Shown here: one piece after another, positions 1 to 9,203 of the stretch
How the letters are laid out: each line of letters opens with the position of its first letter
Numbering within the stretch: position 1 is the stretch's first letter
DNA from: Actinomycetota bacterium
GTDB lineage: Bacteria; Actinomycetota; Acidimicrobiia; Acidimicrobiales; Ilumatobacteraceae
Direction: 5' to 3'
Assembly (NCBI GenBank): GCA_030645495.1
Contig: JAUSLV010000005.1
Location: forward strand, 20,991-84,990
Length of the DNA stretch: 64,000 nt
Translations under genes and position numbers: made by a program
The notes under the pieces: model-generated
The model's database searches: none
Seen by the model: only the letters and a program-made list of their open reading frames with translations
What the model was told of the DNA's origin: nothing

Positions 1-1
1 C

Positions 2-496
2 AACCTTGGTGGCAGTGGCTTCGGCCTGCTCGCCGCCGCCGTGCCACTGGGCATCCTGATCGGGTTCGTGATCGCACCGAAGGTCGGTCGCTCGGCCCAC
101 AGTGCGTTGTTCGCGCTGCTGGTCACCGGTGGGTTCCTGGCGGCCGCCGGGCTCGGTCCGTGGGCAGTGTGGGCGGGAGCGGCGTTCGTGCTCGCTGGCG
201 TGGGCGTAGGGGTCATCAACAGCGTGCTGCCGGCCCGCTTCCAGCAGGGTGTGGCTCCGGAGGTGCAGGGGAGGGTGTTCGCTCTGGTCGGAGCGCTCGG
301 CCAGGCGGGGCGACCGGTCGGCCTGTTGCTCGCCGCGCCACTGATCGCAGTGGTCGGTGTGCGTGGCGGGTTCGTGGTGTGCGGCGTGGCGCTGGCGGCG
401 GTGGCCTGGGCGGGTAGGGGTGGCCTGGCTGGTTCTGCGGCGGCCATCGCCGGCGAAGGGGCACAGAGCACCGAATTCGACGAGTGCCTCCGGTGA
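2..496 (+). CDS. MFS-type transporter, C-terminal part (partial)
   Basis: The reading frame is open from the left edge of the window and ends at a TGA at 494-496, so only about the last 164 codons are present. The protein is almost entirely hydrophobic, with about five membrane helices rich in Gly, Ala and Val. Short charged loops such as PARFQQGVAPEVQGRVF sit between helices, which is typical of the second half of major facilitator superfamily exporters. No substrate can be inferred from this part. It ends 42 bases before rpmE and is on the same strand. The family call rests on helix pattern and loop character, not on a diagnostic motif. Confidence 0.6.
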   Translation, partial: NLGGSGFGLLAAAVPLGILIGFVIAPKVGRSAHSALFALLVTGGFLAAAGLGPWAVWAGAAFVLAGVGVGVINSVLPARFQQGVAPEVQGRVFALVGALGQAGRPVGLLLAAPLIAVVGVRGGFVVCGVALAAVAWAGRGGLAGSAAAIAGEGAQSTEFDECLR

Positions 497-538
497 TTCC
501 GGCGATACACTCCGTTGCCTACTTCTACGGAGAATGCC

Positions 539-751
539 ATGAAGACCGACATCCACCCCAAGTACAACGACATCAACGTGCGCTGCTCATGCGGCAACAC
601 GTTCGTCACCCGTTCCACCCGTGGTGGCGATCTCACCTTGGAACTGTGCAACGAGTGCCACCCGTTCTTCACCGGCAAGCAGAAGCTGGTCGACACCGGT
701 GGCCGCGTCGAGCGCTTCAACAAGCGCTACGGCGAGCGCAAGGCCAAGTGA
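539..751 (+). CDS. rpmE: 50S ribosomal protein L31
   Basis: A 70-residue protein of the large ribosomal subunit. It opens MKTDIHPKY and carries four cysteines (Cys16, Cys18, Cys37, Cys40) in the CSCG ... CNECHPF arrangement, so it is the zinc-binding (C+) form of L31. An in-frame start exists at 515, but the ATG at 539 gives the family's normal N-terminus and has GGAGA five bases upstream. The gene heads the actinobacterial order rpmE-prfA-prmC and is followed directly by a strong hairpin terminator. The zinc-type form implies that a non-zinc paralogue could exist elsewhere in the genome; this cannot be seen here. Confidence 0.97.
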   Translation: MKTDIHPKYNDINVRCSCGNTFVTRSTRGGDLTLELCNECHPFFTGKQKLVDTGGRVERFNKRYGERKAK

Positions 752-783
752 CCTCGCAGTACTCCTGACGTTCATTCGTCGTT

Positions 784-820
784 CCACCGCCCGGCCGTCT
801 GGCCGGGCGGTGGTCGTTTT
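784..820 (+). terminator. Rho-independent terminator after rpmE
   Basis: A perfect 13-bp stem (CCACCGCCCGGCC at 784-796 with its complement at 801-813) closes a four-base GTCT loop. It is followed by TCGTTTT at 814-820. It lies 33 bases after the rpmE stop and before the next start at 844, so it should separate rpmE from prfA transcription. Confidence 0.85.
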
Positions 821-843
821 GGCCACCACCCCTAGCGTGTCGG

Positions 844-1839
844 GTGATGAACCAGCCCACCCGGCGCTCGCAACTCAACGCCTTGAAGCTGCACGCGCTG
901 GTGAGCGAGCACTCCGGCGGTGAGTGCCCGGTGGCGGCCGACGAGTTCGACTCGTTCGGCGGTGGCGCCGCGGTGCTCGTGGATGGCGTGGCCTGGGTGC
1001 TGCTCGACGACCAGCCCGAACGGGGGCTGGGCGGGGCGCTGGCCTGGGCCTTGCGCCGGTCCGCGACCGCCTTGCACGTAGTGGCCGAGCGCGGAACAGG
1101 GTTACTGGCTCGTCGCGCGGCGGGGTTCCGGCTGCCCATCAGCGTGTGGCTGGTGGATGGTCGTGCGCTGTCGCCGGCGGCCGCCGAGCCGTTGCCCACA
1201 CCGCCGCCCCCTCCTGCGCAGCACCAACAGCTCGCCGCGATGATCACGAAGGGCGGCGCGTTGCCCGTGGAGGAGCACGGCGTGCTGGGCGGCGAGGTGC
1301 ACGGCCTGGAGGTGTGCCGCGTGGTCACCGACCCGCACACCGGGGCGCTGCGCCTCGACGTGGGTATCGGCGCCGACGACCGCCAGATGTTCCAGATGCT
1401 GCACGGCGACAAACCCACCGTGCAGGCGTTGGCCGACGTGGTGGCGTTCGTCGGCGCGCAACGTGCCCCGGGAGCGCCGCGCCATCCGCTCAACCTGCTG
1501 GCCCAAGAGCGTCTACTGCGTGCGCAGCTGATCGAGCAGCCTGGCCTGATCGGGGCGCAGTCGGTGGCGGCGGCCCCACCGCCGCTGCCGCGACCGAACC
1601 TGAAAGACCCGGTGCCGTGCGTCGCTGTGGCTCACATCGATGGCCGCCGGATTGTGGTGGTGTGCTCGTCGGGTGTCGATCTCGATCTCGTGCCGTACGC
1701 CGTTGATGCGTGCACCGCGCTCGGCCTCGGTGAGTGCCGCCTGGTGGTACCCGCCCGCGATGCCCTACCCATCCAGCACACCATCGCCGCTGCGGCCACC
1801 GTCGCCATCACGGTGGTCGGCCTCGACGCCGTAGCCTGA
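844..1839 (+). CDS. Conserved hypothetical protein upstream of prfA
   Basis: A 331-residue protein without a recognised catalytic motif. The N-terminal half (about residues 1-115) looks like a small alpha/beta domain that ends in LPISVWLVDGRAL. A proline-rich linker (PTPPPPPAQ, about residue 120) follows, then a middle region and a C-terminal alpha/beta domain with the hydrophobic strand RRIVVVCSSGVDLDLVPY. The start is GTG at 844 or ATG at 847. It is predicted soluble: there is no signal peptide or long membrane helix. It sits between the rpmE terminator and prfA, seven bases before prfA, so it is probably co-transcribed with release-factor genes. The function is unknown. Confidence 0.7.
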   Translation: MMNQPTRRSQLNALKLHALVSEHSGGECPVAADEFDSFGGGAAVLVDGVAWVLLDDQPERGLGGALAWALRRSATALHVVAERGTGLLARRAAGFRLPISVWLVDGRALSPAAAEPLPTPPPPPAQHQQLAAMITKGGALPVEEHGVLGGEVHGLEVCRVVTDPHTGALRLDVGIGADDRQMFQMLHGDKPTVQALADVVAFVGAQRAPGAPRHPLNLLAQERLLRAQLIEQPGLIGAQSVAAAPPPLPRPNLKDPVPCVAVAHIDGRRIVVVCSSGVDLDLVPYAVDACTALGLGECRLVVPARDALPIQHTIAAAATVAITVVGLDAVA

Positions 1840-1846
1840 CAACCCT

Positions 1847-2911
1847 GTGTTCGATCGTGTGCAGTCCCTGGAAGACGAATTCGTCTCGCTCGAGTCGAGT
1901 CTTTCCGACCCCGAACTGGTGAACGACCAGGCCCGCATGCGCGAGGTCACCCGGCGTTACAAAGACCTCACGCCGGTCGTCGACTGCATCCGTCGTCGGC
2001 GCATGCTGCTGGCCGACGCCGAGGCAGCCCGCGAGTTCCTGGCCGCGGCCGATGAGGGCGACCGGGCGGTGTGGAAGCACGAGCTGGCCGACGCCGAGGC
2101 CCAGCTCGATGCGCTGGAGGAGGAGCTGCGGCTGCTGATGCTGCCCAAGGACCCCAACGACGGGCGAGCAGTGATCATCGAGATCCGCGGTGCAGAGGGC
2201 GGCGAAGAGGCCAACCTGTTCGCCCGCGATCTCTACGACATGTACCGCGCCTACGCCAACGCGAAGGGCTGGACCGTGGAGGTGTTGTCGGTCGACGACA
2301 GCGACCTCGGCGGCATCAACCAGGTGACGATGATGGTGAAGGGCGACACGGCCTGGGGGCGGCTGAAGTTCGAGGGCGGCCCGCACCGTGTGCAGCGGGT
2401 GCCGGTGACGGAGAGCCAGGGCCGCATCCATACCTCGTCGGCCACCGTCCTGGTGCTGCCCGAGGCCGAAGACGTGGAGGTGCACATCGACGACAAAGAC
2501 CTCGACGTGGATGTGTATCGCAGCAGCGGCGCCGGCGGCCAGAGCGTCAACACCACCGACTCGGCGGTGCGCATCACCCACAAACCCACGGGTGTGGTGG
2601 TCACGATGCAGGACGAGCGCAGCCAGATCCAGAACCGGGCGCGGGCACTCACCGTGTTGCGCGCCCGCCTGCTGAAGCTGGCACAGGACGAGCAGAACGC
2701 CGCACTCTCGGTGGAGCGGCGCTCGCAGGTTGGCGGCGGTGGGCGCGGCGAGAAGATACGCACCTACAACTTCAAGGAGAACCGCCTCACCGACCACCGC
2801 ATCGGGTTCACGATCTACCGTCTGCAGGACGTGCTGGCCGGGGATCTCGACGAGGTGGTCGACGCGCTGACGGCCGACGAACGGGCCAGGCAGCTGGCCG
2901 GCGAGGCCTGA
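1847..2911 (+). CDS. prfA: Peptide chain release factor 1
   Basis: Class I release factor that recognises UAA and UAG and triggers peptidyl-tRNA hydrolysis. The 354-residue length is normal. The tripeptide anticodon is PVT at residues 186-188, the P-x-T form of RF1 rather than the SPF of RF2. The catalytic GGQ is at 230-232 within SSGAGGQSVNTTDSA. The start is GTG at 1847, seven bases after the upstream stop; it yields the expected N-terminal helical domain. It is followed after seven bases by prmC, which methylates the Gln of GGQ, a near-universal pairing. Confidence 0.97.
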   Translation: MFDRVQSLEDEFVSLESSLSDPELVNDQARMREVTRRYKDLTPVVDCIRRRRMLLADAEAAREFLAAADEGDRAVWKHELADAEAQLDALEEELRLLMLPKDPNDGRAVIIEIRGAEGGEEANLFARDLYDMYRAYANAKGWTVEVLSVDDSDLGGINQVTMMVKGDTAWGRLKFEGGPHRVQRVPVTESQGRIHTSSATVLVLPEAEDVEVHIDDKDLDVDVYRSSGAGGQSVNTTDSAVRITHKPTGVVVTMQDERSQIQNRARALTVLRARLLKLAQDEQNAALSVERRSQVGGGGRGEKIRTYNFKENRLTDHRIGFTIYRLQDVLAGDLDEVVDALTADERARQLAGEA

Positions 2912-2918
2912 GCGGGCG

Positions 2919-3791
2919 ATGAGTGACGGCACGATCTCGTGGCGGCAGCTGTGGGATGAAACGGCCGCGCTGCACGGTCGACCGCAGGCGCGCTGGCTGT
3001 GCGAGGAGGCCAGCGGCGCGTTCGGCGACGAGTTCCGCGACGTGCTGCAGCGGCCGGCCACAGAGCGGCAGGTGGCGCACCTCGATGCGATGCTCGCCCG
3101 TTTGCTCGCCGGCGAGCCGCTGCAGTACGTGTTGGGCCACTGGTCGTTCCGCACGCTCGACCTGTTGGTGGATCGCCGGGTGCTGATCCCCCGGCCCGAG
3201 ACCGAGCTGGTGGTCGGCGCGGCGATCGAGCATGCCAGGGCATTGTTGGGCAGGTTCCCCGACCGGCCGCTGCCGATGGCCGATCTGGGTACCGGCAGCG
3301 GTGCAATCGGCCTGTCCCTGGCCGCCGAACTGCCTCGTGGCGCGGTGGAGGTGTGGCTCACCGACGTGTCGGCGGATGCACTCGATGTCGCTCGGGCCAA
3401 CGCTGCCGGGTTGGGGATCGCCGGGGCTGGCGTGCGCTTCGGCGAGGGCTCGTGGTTCGCCGCGCTGCCCAGCGAACTGGTGGGTGCGCTGGCCTTGGTG
3501 GTGTCGAACCCGCCGTACATTGCCCACGACGACCCTCGGGTCGAGCCATCCGTGCGCGGGTGGGAGCCGGCGGCCGCCCTGTTCGCCGGCCCCGACGGCC
3601 TGGCCGATGTGCGCACCATCGCTGCGGCTGCGGCCACTTGGCTGCGGCCGAATGGCCGACTCGTGGTGGAGGTCGGCTCGGGGCAGGGGGCCGAGGCGGC
3701 TGCGATCCTGTCGGCAGCGGGCCTCGGGGAGGTCGAGGTGCTGCCCGACCTTGCCGGGCACGACCGCATTGCCACGGCAGTGCGCGACTGA
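2919..3791 (+). CDS. prmC: Release factor glutamine N5-methyltransferase
   Basis: SAM-dependent enzyme that methylates the glutamine of the GGQ motif in release factors. The N-terminal helical substrate-binding domain covers about residues 1-85 (GEPLQYVLGHW is the family signature). The SAM-binding loop is DLGTGSGAIGLSLA, and the catalytic NPPY is at 197-200 (SNPPYIAHDDPRVEP). The length of 290 residues is typical. The ATG at 2919 follows prfA by seven bases, so the enzyme and its substrate are co-expressed. In many actinobacteria a Sua5/TsaC gene follows here; it is absent from this position. Confidence 0.96.
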   Translation: MSDGTISWRQLWDETAALHGRPQARWLCEEASGAFGDEFRDVLQRPATERQVAHLDAMLARLLAGEPLQYVLGHWSFRTLDLLVDRRVLIPRPETELVVGAAIEHARALLGRFPDRPLPMADLGTGSGAIGLSLAAELPRGAVEVWLTDVSADALDVARANAAGLGIAGAGVRFGEGSWFAALPSELVGALALVVSNPPYIAHDDPRVEPSVRGWEPAAALFAGPDGLADVRTIAAAAATWLRPNGRLVVEVGSGQGAEAAAILSAAGLGEVEVLPDLAGHDRIATAVRD

Positions 3792-3875
3792 CACTGCGAA
3801 AAGGCGAGAAACTGACAGGAGTCCCTGGCAACCTGCTCTGGACGAGCGGCACGGTTCACTCAAGGAGTTCTCGCC

Positions 3876-4718
3876 ATGAACACACGTCTCACGTCCGCCG
3901 CTCTCCTCGCTGTGGCGCTGCTCGCTGCCTGCAGTTCGTCGCAGTCCCTCAGCGGGCAGAGCACCACGTCGGAGGTCACCACCACCGTGGCCGACACCAC
4001 GCTGCCCTCCACGACCCTGCCGGCGGCGCCCCCCACCGCCCCGCCGACGGCACCGCCCACGGCGCCGGTGCCGGTGTGCCCCGATCTCACCCCCAGCGCC
4101 TCGGCGGTGCAGGTGCAGGTGATCAACGGCGACTGGAACGGTGACGGCAGCGCGGACAGCGCACTCTCGTGGGGCGAGCCCACGGGTGGCGGCGCCGAGT
4201 GGTTCATCCGGATGCAGACCAGCGGTGGCGCCAACTCGGCCGTCGCCTTGGGCGATCTGGGCGTGGGTTTCGCCTACGCGCTCGGCAAGGTCGACGTCGA
4301 CTTCGCGCTCGGCGCCGAGCCCGGCACCAACCGTGACGAGCTGGTGGCGATCGTCGGCAGCAACTCGTCGGGGTACAACCTCGGCGTGTTCGGCACCGAC
4401 TCCATCGGCTGCGCCTTCCAGTTCGACAACGGTGGCGGCGCACCGTACGAGATCCCGGTGCACGCAGCTGCGGCCACGATGTCGGGGATGATGTGCGACG
4501 GCGGCATGGGCTCACGCTTTGTCGTGCGTCTCGAAGCCACCACGGGCGACGGCACCCACTGGGACGTGCGCTACATCCGAGTCGAGCGGTCCGACGAGAA
4601 CTCGTTGGCCGACGGCACGGTGCTGAACGACACGATCGACGGCGCCTCGGCAGCGGCCTCCTTCGGCGAGGCCGAGTGCGACGGCGTGCAGTTCATCGGC
4701 GAGGGTGCCGACTACTGA
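3876..4718 (+). CDS. Putative lipoprotein with Thr/Pro-rich linker
   Basis: A 280-residue secreted protein. The N-terminus (MNTRLTSAALLAVALLAAC) is a lipoprotein signal with lipobox LLAAC, so Cys19 should be lipidated. A low-complexity Ser/Thr/Pro linker with a repeated APPT unit runs from about residue 25 to 67. The globular part contains NGDWNGDGSADSALSW, which resembles an FG-GAP/Ca2+-binding loop of secreted proteins. Several cysteines in the mature part could form disulphides. The start has AAGGAG upstream (about 3860). It stands alone between prmC and a convergent TerB-like gene. Binding function is not established. Confidence 0.75.
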   Translation: MNTRLTSAALLAVALLAACSSSQSLSGQSTTSEVTTTVADTTLPSTTLPAAPPTAPPTAPPTAPVPVCPDLTPSASAVQVQVINGDWNGDGSADSALSWGEPTGGGAEWFIRMQTSGGANSAVALGDLGVGFAYALGKVDVDFALGAEPGTNRDELVAIVGSNSSGYNLGVFGTDSIGCAFQFDNGGGAPYEIPVHAAAATMSGMMCDGGMGSRFVVRLEATTGDGTHWDVRYIRVERSDENSLADGTVLNDTIDGASAAASFGEAECDGVQFIGEGADY

Positions 4719-4736
4719 GCGACGTGATCGGGGTGG

Positions 4737-5138
4737 TCAGCCGAAACGGGCGGCGATCTGGCCGAGGAGCGTTTCCTCGCTGAGATCGAGTTCGTGATCG
4801 GCTCCGGCCACGTCGCGGGCGGCGCTGAACAGGGCCGCGCGCAGCACCGAACTGGTGACACGCTCGTCGATGTCGTCGAGCAGCTCGTCGACGGTGTCGT
4901 CGCTCATGGCATCGCGCACCTTGGCCATCGCCGACCCGAGGTACTGATCGAACGAGAACGTCTGCGTCTCCCAGCCCGAATCTTGGCTGATGCTGCGGAT
5001 CTCCTCGAGCTCGGCATCGCTGAAGTGGTGATCGGCCATCATCGTCAACAGCAGCAGCTCGACAGCGGCCTCGTGCTCGCGGTCGGCGGTTGCGTGCACC
5101 GACACGTGGACGTAGAGATCCTTCAGGCGCTGGTTCAT
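4737..5138 (-). CDS. TerB-like (tellurite-resistance-associated) domain protein
   Basis: A 133-residue all-helical acidic protein. The segment AAVELLLLTMMADHHFSDAELEEI matches the TerB fold, in which a DxxFSxxE loop links the first helices, as do later segments SVLRAALFSAARDVAGADHE and LDLSEETLLGQIAARFG (written here in parts). Single-domain TerB proteins of this kind are common and are not evidence for tellurite resistance by themselves. The ATG is at 5138. It reads in the same direction as the S9 peptidase gene, which ends 12 bases upstream of its start, so the two may share a transcript. The exact role is unknown. Confidence 0.65.
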   Translation of the reverse strand: MNQRLKDLYVHVSVHATADREHEAAVELLLLTMMADHHFSDAELEEIRSISQDSGWETQTFSFDQYLGSAMAKVRDAMSDDTVDELLDDIDERVTSSVLRAALFSAARDVAGADHELDLSEETLLGQIAARFG

Positions 5139-5150
5139 GGTGCGGCCAAC

Positions 5151-7280
5151 TTAGTTCGCGGGGCCCGCCGGCAGCGACCGCTGCAAGAACTCCAACTGGT
5201 GCAACAGCAGGTGTTCGGCCACCACTTCCTGGGGGGTCATGTGCGACACGCCCACCAGTGGCAGCACCTCGTGCGGCTTGCCCGCGGCGAGTAGTGCGTT
5301 GGACAGCTGCAGCGTGTGCGCGGCCACGACGTTGTCGTCGGCCAGGCCGTGCACCAGCAGCAGCGGGCGGGTCAGCTCGTCGGCCAGTGGCAGCAGCGAG
5401 GTGGCCGCGTAGGCAGTGGCATCGACCGACGGGTCGCCCAGGTAGCGCTCGGTGTAGTGGGTGTCGTACAGCCGCCATTCGGTGACGGGTGCCCCGGCGA
5501 TCGCCGCATGGAACACGTCGGGGCGACGCAGCACGGCGAGCGCGGCGAGGTACCCGCCGAAGCTCCACCCGCGGATGCCCACGCGTGCCAGGTCGAGCGG
5601 GTAGTCGTCGGCGGCGGCGCGCAGCGCATCCACCTGGTCCTGCAGGGGCGCAGTGGCCAGGTCGTGTAGCACGGCCCGCTCCCACTCGCTGCCGCGGCCC
5701 GGTGTGCCGCGGCCGTCGGTGACGATCACCGCGAATCCCTGGTCGGCGAACCACTGCGAGGTGGTGTGGGCGTTGTGCGCGGCGACGGCGCGCAGCGCGT
5801 GTGGGCCACCGTACGGATCCAGCAGCACCGGCAGCTTGGGGCCGCCGTCGCCGAGGCTGCGTCCGGTGGGCAGCAGCACGGCGGTGGCCAGGCGGCGCTC
5901 GCCATAGTGGTGCAGGCGCACATTCGGTGTGACCAGCGGCTGCTGTGCGAACGACGTGATCGTGGGGCCGCCCACCACGGCGGTGATCGCGCCGGGCTCG
6001 GCCAGCACGGCGGTGCGCAGCACGATCACCGGGCTGTTGTCGGGGCCCGCCTGCGGCCCACCGATCGTGACCGTGTGCACGCCGGGCTCGTCGGTGAGGG
6101 CTTGCAGCGAGCCGTCCGCCTGCCACCGCCACACGTGTTGCACCGTGGCGTCATCGATCGGGTTGGCGAGGAAGTACACCTCGTCGCCGTGCGTGCCCAG
6201 CACGGCGCGCACCTGCAGATCCACCGGGGTGACCACCTCGCCATCGACGAGCAGCCGGCGGGCGCCGTCGCGGTCGGCGGCGGTGACGAGTTGGCCGTCG
6301 GCCAGCACGGCGGGCGTGCCGGGCACCAGTTCCACCCACGCGAGGTCGCCGTCGGCGGACACCGGGCTGGTGTCACCCGACTTCGAGTCGGCTTCCAGCA
6401 CCATCAGCGATCGCTGATCGCGTGACTGCACGGTGAGCAGCAGCCGCTCGGGGCCGTTCCAGCGCACGTCGGTGAGGTACGGGTACCCATCGCGATCCCA
6501 CATGACCTCGGTGCTGCCACCGTCGAGCGCGAGCACGTGCAGGCCGACGATGGCGTTCGCCGTACCGGCCGCCGGGTAGCGGATCTCGCTGGGGGGTCGG
6601 TCGGGGTTGGCCGGGTCGGTGATGTACCACGTCGCCACCGGCGTCACATCGACACGGCACGCCGCGATCGCGGAGCCGTCGGGGCTCCACCAGTAGCCGC
6701 GGAAGCGGTGCATCTCCTCGGCGGCGATGAACTCGGCGCTGCCCCAGGTGACCTGCGGTGACGGGTCGCCGGCGAGTTCCCAGCTGTTGCCGTCCAGCTC
6801 GGCGACGCGCAACGAGCGCCCGCTGACGTAGGCGACGCGCGTGGCCACGGGATCCGGGCGGGGGTCGAACACCGGCCCCTCGACGGCTAGTTCGCGAGCC
6901 TTGCCGCTCACCAGCCCGGCCACGAACAGGCGGCCGGCGAGCGTGAACGCGGTGACGGTGGCGGCCTCGTCGGTGGTGTAGGCGGTGATGCCAGAGGCGC
7001 CCTCGCGCATGCGCTCGCGGCGGGCGCGCTCCTCCGCGGGGCGGTTGTCGTCGTCGGCGACACCCAGCAGCTCCAGCGGGTCGGCCACCAGGCGTTCGCT
7101 GCCGTCGGCGATCTGGAGCACCCACAGGCAGTTCACGGGGTCGTCACCGGCGCGGCTGCGAAGGAACGCGACGCGCAGGCCGTCGGCGGAGACGGTGACG
7201 TTGCGCGGCTCGCCGAGTGTGAGCCGCTGGGTGCGGGCGTACTGCCGGGGGAACGTGTCGTTGATCGGGGTGTCGCTCAT
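5151..7280 (-). CDS. S9 family dipeptidyl-peptidase IV-like serine peptidase
   Basis: A 709-residue protein with the two-part S9B layout: an N-terminal beta-propeller (about residues 1-440, including RGYWWSPDGSAIAACRVD) and a C-terminal alpha/beta-hydrolase domain. The nucleophile is Ser573 in GWSFGGY. The acid lies in VHGLADDNV and the His in GVSHMT. DPYGGPHALRA precedes the catalytic domain, as in DPP IV. Family members release dipeptides, usually X-Pro. There is no clear signal peptide, so it is probably cytoplasmic. The start is ATG at 7280 (MSDTPIND); an open frame extends further upstream but lacks support. Confidence 0.9.
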   Translation of the reverse strand: MSDTPINDTFPRQYARTQRLTLGEPRNVTVSADGLRVAFLRSRAGDDPVNCLWVLQIADGSERLVADPLELLGVADDDNRPAEERARRERMREGASGITAYTTDEAATVTAFTLAGRLFVAGLVSGKARELAVEGPVFDPRPDPVATRVAYVSGRSLRVAELDGNSWELAGDPSPQVTWGSAEFIAAEEMHRFRGYWWSPDGSAIAACRVDVTPVATWYITDPANPDRPPSEIRYPAAGTANAIVGLHVLALDGGSTEVMWDRDGYPYLTDVRWNGPERLLLTVQSRDQRSLMVLEADSKSGDTSPVSADGDLAWVELVPGTPAVLADGQLVTAADRDGARRLLVDGEVVTPVDLQVRAVLGTHGDEVYFLANPIDDATVQHVWRWQADGSLQALTDEPGVHTVTIGGPQAGPDNSPVIVLRTAVLAEPGAITAVVGGPTITSFAQQPLVTPNVRLHHYGERRLATAVLLPTGRSLGDGGPKLPVLLDPYGGPHALRAVAAHNAHTTSQWFADQGFAVIVTDGRGTPGRGSEWERAVLHDLATAPLQDQVDALRAAADDYPLDLARVGIRGWSFGGYLAALAVLRRPDVFHAAIAGAPVTEWRLYDTHYTERYLGDPSVDATAYAATSLLPLADELTRPLLLVHGLADDNVVAAHTLQLSNALLAAGKPHEVLPLVGVSHMTPQEVVAEHLLLHQLEFLQRSLPAGPAN

Positions 7281-7299
7281 GGTGGCTCCTGCCTGGTGC

Positions 7300-8259
7300 T
7301 CAGCGCGAGTAGTGGGCGATGGCGTCGACGATGATCTGCCAGCCGGCATCGGCATCGATCCCGGTGAGCCAATCGCAGTTCGGGTCGGGTACTTCCTTGA
7401 GGTCGCGCTGGTCGATGATCGTCATGCCGGCCGTGCGTTCGCCCTGCGTCTCGATCTCCACGTGGGCGAGGCGGCGGGTGAACAGGTCTGGGTGGGTGAG
7501 GGCCATCACGGCACACGGGTCGTGCACGGCGGCGCCGTCGATGTGGTGGTGGCGTGACGTGTACGTGGCGCTGAAGAAGTCGAACAAGTCGGACAGGACG
7601 GCGGCGAGGTGGCCGGGCAACGCGCGCACCATCTCGATGCGGTGCGGCAGCGCCTGGAACTGGTGGGTGAGGTCGAGGCCCGACATGATCAGCGGCCCAC
7701 CGTACGAGAACACGATGTCGGCCGCTTCCGGATCGCACCACAGGTTGAACTCGGCCGCCGCGGTACGGTTGCCGAACGTGCCGCCGCCCATCAGCGAGAT
7801 GCCGGCGATGCGGCTCGCCAGATCGGGAGCGGCTCGGAGCGCGAGCGCGATGTTCGTCATCGGCCCGGTGGGTACCAGCCAGATGCCCTCGCGCTGGCGG
7901 CAGGTCTCGATGATCCAGCCGACCGCATCGTGGCTGGCCGGCGGGCCGCTGGGCTCGGGCAGGTCGGCGCCGTCCATCCCACTCGCACCGTGCACGTATC
8001 CCGCGTGGCGGGCCGGCCGGATCAGCGGCCGGTTGGCACCCGAATGCACCGGGGTGGCCAGCTCGAGCAGGTCGCGCATGATGATCGCGTTGCGCGTGGT
8101 GGACGACAGCGGGGCGTTGCCGGCGACGGTGGTGATGCCCACGAGTTCGGTGTGCCGGGCCGCCACCACGATGGCGATCGCGTCGTCGTGGCCGGGGTCG
8201 CAGTCGAGGATGATCGGCACCGGCGGAGCCGACGTCGAGGTGGAGGGTGCGGGCGACAT
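7300..8259 (-). CDS. Inosine/uridine-preferring nucleoside hydrolase
   Basis: A 319-residue hydrolase that splits the N-glycosidic bond of nucleosides. The N-terminal Ca2+-binding signature DCDPGHDDAIAIV is intact, as are VPTGPMTNIALAL (the family's GPLTN region), EFNLWCDPEAAD, and a late Asp in VHDPCAVMAL. The ATG at 8259 places the DxDxxxDD signature near residue 20, as usual. It is followed 19 bases later on the same strand by the S9 peptidase gene, which suggests a salvage or scavenging operon. A divergent lipoprotein gene starts only 34 bases away, so promoters must overlap there. Confidence 0.9.
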   Translation of the reverse strand: MSPAPSTSTSAPPVPIILDCDPGHDDAIAIVVAARHTELVGITTVAGNAPLSSTTRNAIIMRDLLELATPVHSGANRPLIRPARHAGYVHGASGMDGADLPEPSGPPASHDAVGWIIETCRQREGIWLVPTGPMTNIALALRAAPDLASRIAGISLMGGGTFGNRTAAAEFNLWCDPEAADIVFSYGGPLIMSGLDLTHQFQALPHRIEMVRALPGHLAAVLSDLFDFFSATYTSRHHHIDGAAVHDPCAVMALTHPDLFTRRLAHVEIETQGERTAGMTIIDQRDLKEVPDPNCDWLTGIDADAGWQIIVDAIAHYSR

Positions 8260-8293
8260 ACACCGAGAGCTTGCCACCGTTACGCTCGCCTGC

Positions 8294-9061
8294 GTGAGGT
8301 CGCAAGGTTCCGGTCGTGTTCGTGGGGTGCTGTGCGCCGTGGTGCTCGCCGGGCTCGTGGCGTGCACCGACGCGGGAAGCCAGGCGTCGACCACCACGGC
8401 AACGGCGCCCGCCAGCGACCCCCCGTCGTCGACTGCGCCTGCGAGTACCACCTCGGGCGCCTCCACCGGCGGCGACTCGAGCCCGTCCTCCACCACCGGC
8501 GGCGGTGTGCCCGGGCTCGATGATCCCGATGCGTACTGCGCGGCGTGGGCGGCGTACAGCGGCACCCTGCAGGCGATCGGTGTGGCGCAGGCGTTCGGCG
8601 GGTTGTCCAGCAGCGAGGTCGCCCGGCTGGAAGTGGTCGCCGCGGCCTCGCTGGTCGCGGCGGTCGGCGAGATAGGCGCGAACTGGCCGTCGCAGTTGTT
8701 GATCGAGCGCTCCGAGGTGCTCTCCAACCTGGTGGGCCCGTTCGGCCGTCGCGCCCAGCGAGCGCTGACGATGCTGCTCGATGCCGGCGCCACCGACAGC
8801 GAGCTGCAGCAGTTCGCGCAACTGTGGGACGAAGCCCTCCATTCTCGCCTGCCCGACGAACCGGTCATTGCGTTGCCGCCCCTGTCGTCGGAGCTGGAAG
8901 ACCTGGTGCGCACCGTGGCACAGCAGTTCGACGCCGCCGTCACGCCGTTCGCCGACGACCCCAGCTTGAACGTGTCGGCAGTAGCGGCGCCGCTCACCGA
9001 CGCGTACCTGGCCGACCAGTGCCCCGACCTCGCGTCCAGCGGCGTGGGCGACGCGGTGTGA
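8294..9061 (+). CDS. Putative lipoprotein
   Basis: A 255-residue protein starting at GTG 8294. A basic N-terminus is followed by GVLCAVVLAGLVAC, a lipobox (LVAC) that predicts lipidation at a Cys near residue 22. A Ser/Thr/Gly-rich linker runs to about residue 75. The rest is mainly helical (VARLEVVAAASLVAAVGEIG and similar segments), with a late cysteine in LADQCPDL. This layout, a linker plus a small helical domain, is frequent among actinobacterial lipoproteins of unknown function. It diverges from the nucleoside hydrolase and may be its regulatory neighbour only by position. Confidence 0.7.
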   Translation: MRSQGSGRVRGVLCAVVLAGLVACTDAGSQASTTTATAPASDPPSSTAPASTTSGASTGGDSSPSSTTGGGVPGLDDPDAYCAAWAAYSGTLQAIGVAQAFGGLSSSEVARLEVVAAASLVAAVGEIGANWPSQLLIERSEVLSNLVGPFGRRAQRALTMLLDAGATDSELQQFAQLWDEALHSRLPDEPVIALPPLSSELEDLVRTVAQQFDAAVTPFADDPSLNVSAVAAPLTDAYLADQCPDLASSGVGDAV

Positions 9062-9203
9062 GTTCACGTCGATGAGATCCGGGTGGCGGTCGTTGATGTC
9101 CCTGAACTGGGTGTCCTCGGCCCAGACGGCGGGCTGCCGCTGCGACCGTCGGCGTTCGCCCTGACCAGACCGGGGCGCCTCGGCGAGTCTCTCGTTTCGG
9201 CAG

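Noticed and set aside
1808..3859. A 683-codon open frame on the minus strand
   Set aside because: It lies antisense to prfA and prmC, has Arg/His/Pro-rich low-complexity composition, and no family motifs. Long antisense frames are expected at this GC content.
4737..5138. TerB-like protein as part of a tellurite-resistance or ter-type stress operon
   Set aside because: No TerC, TerD or TerA genes are nearby; single TerB-fold proteins are widespread.
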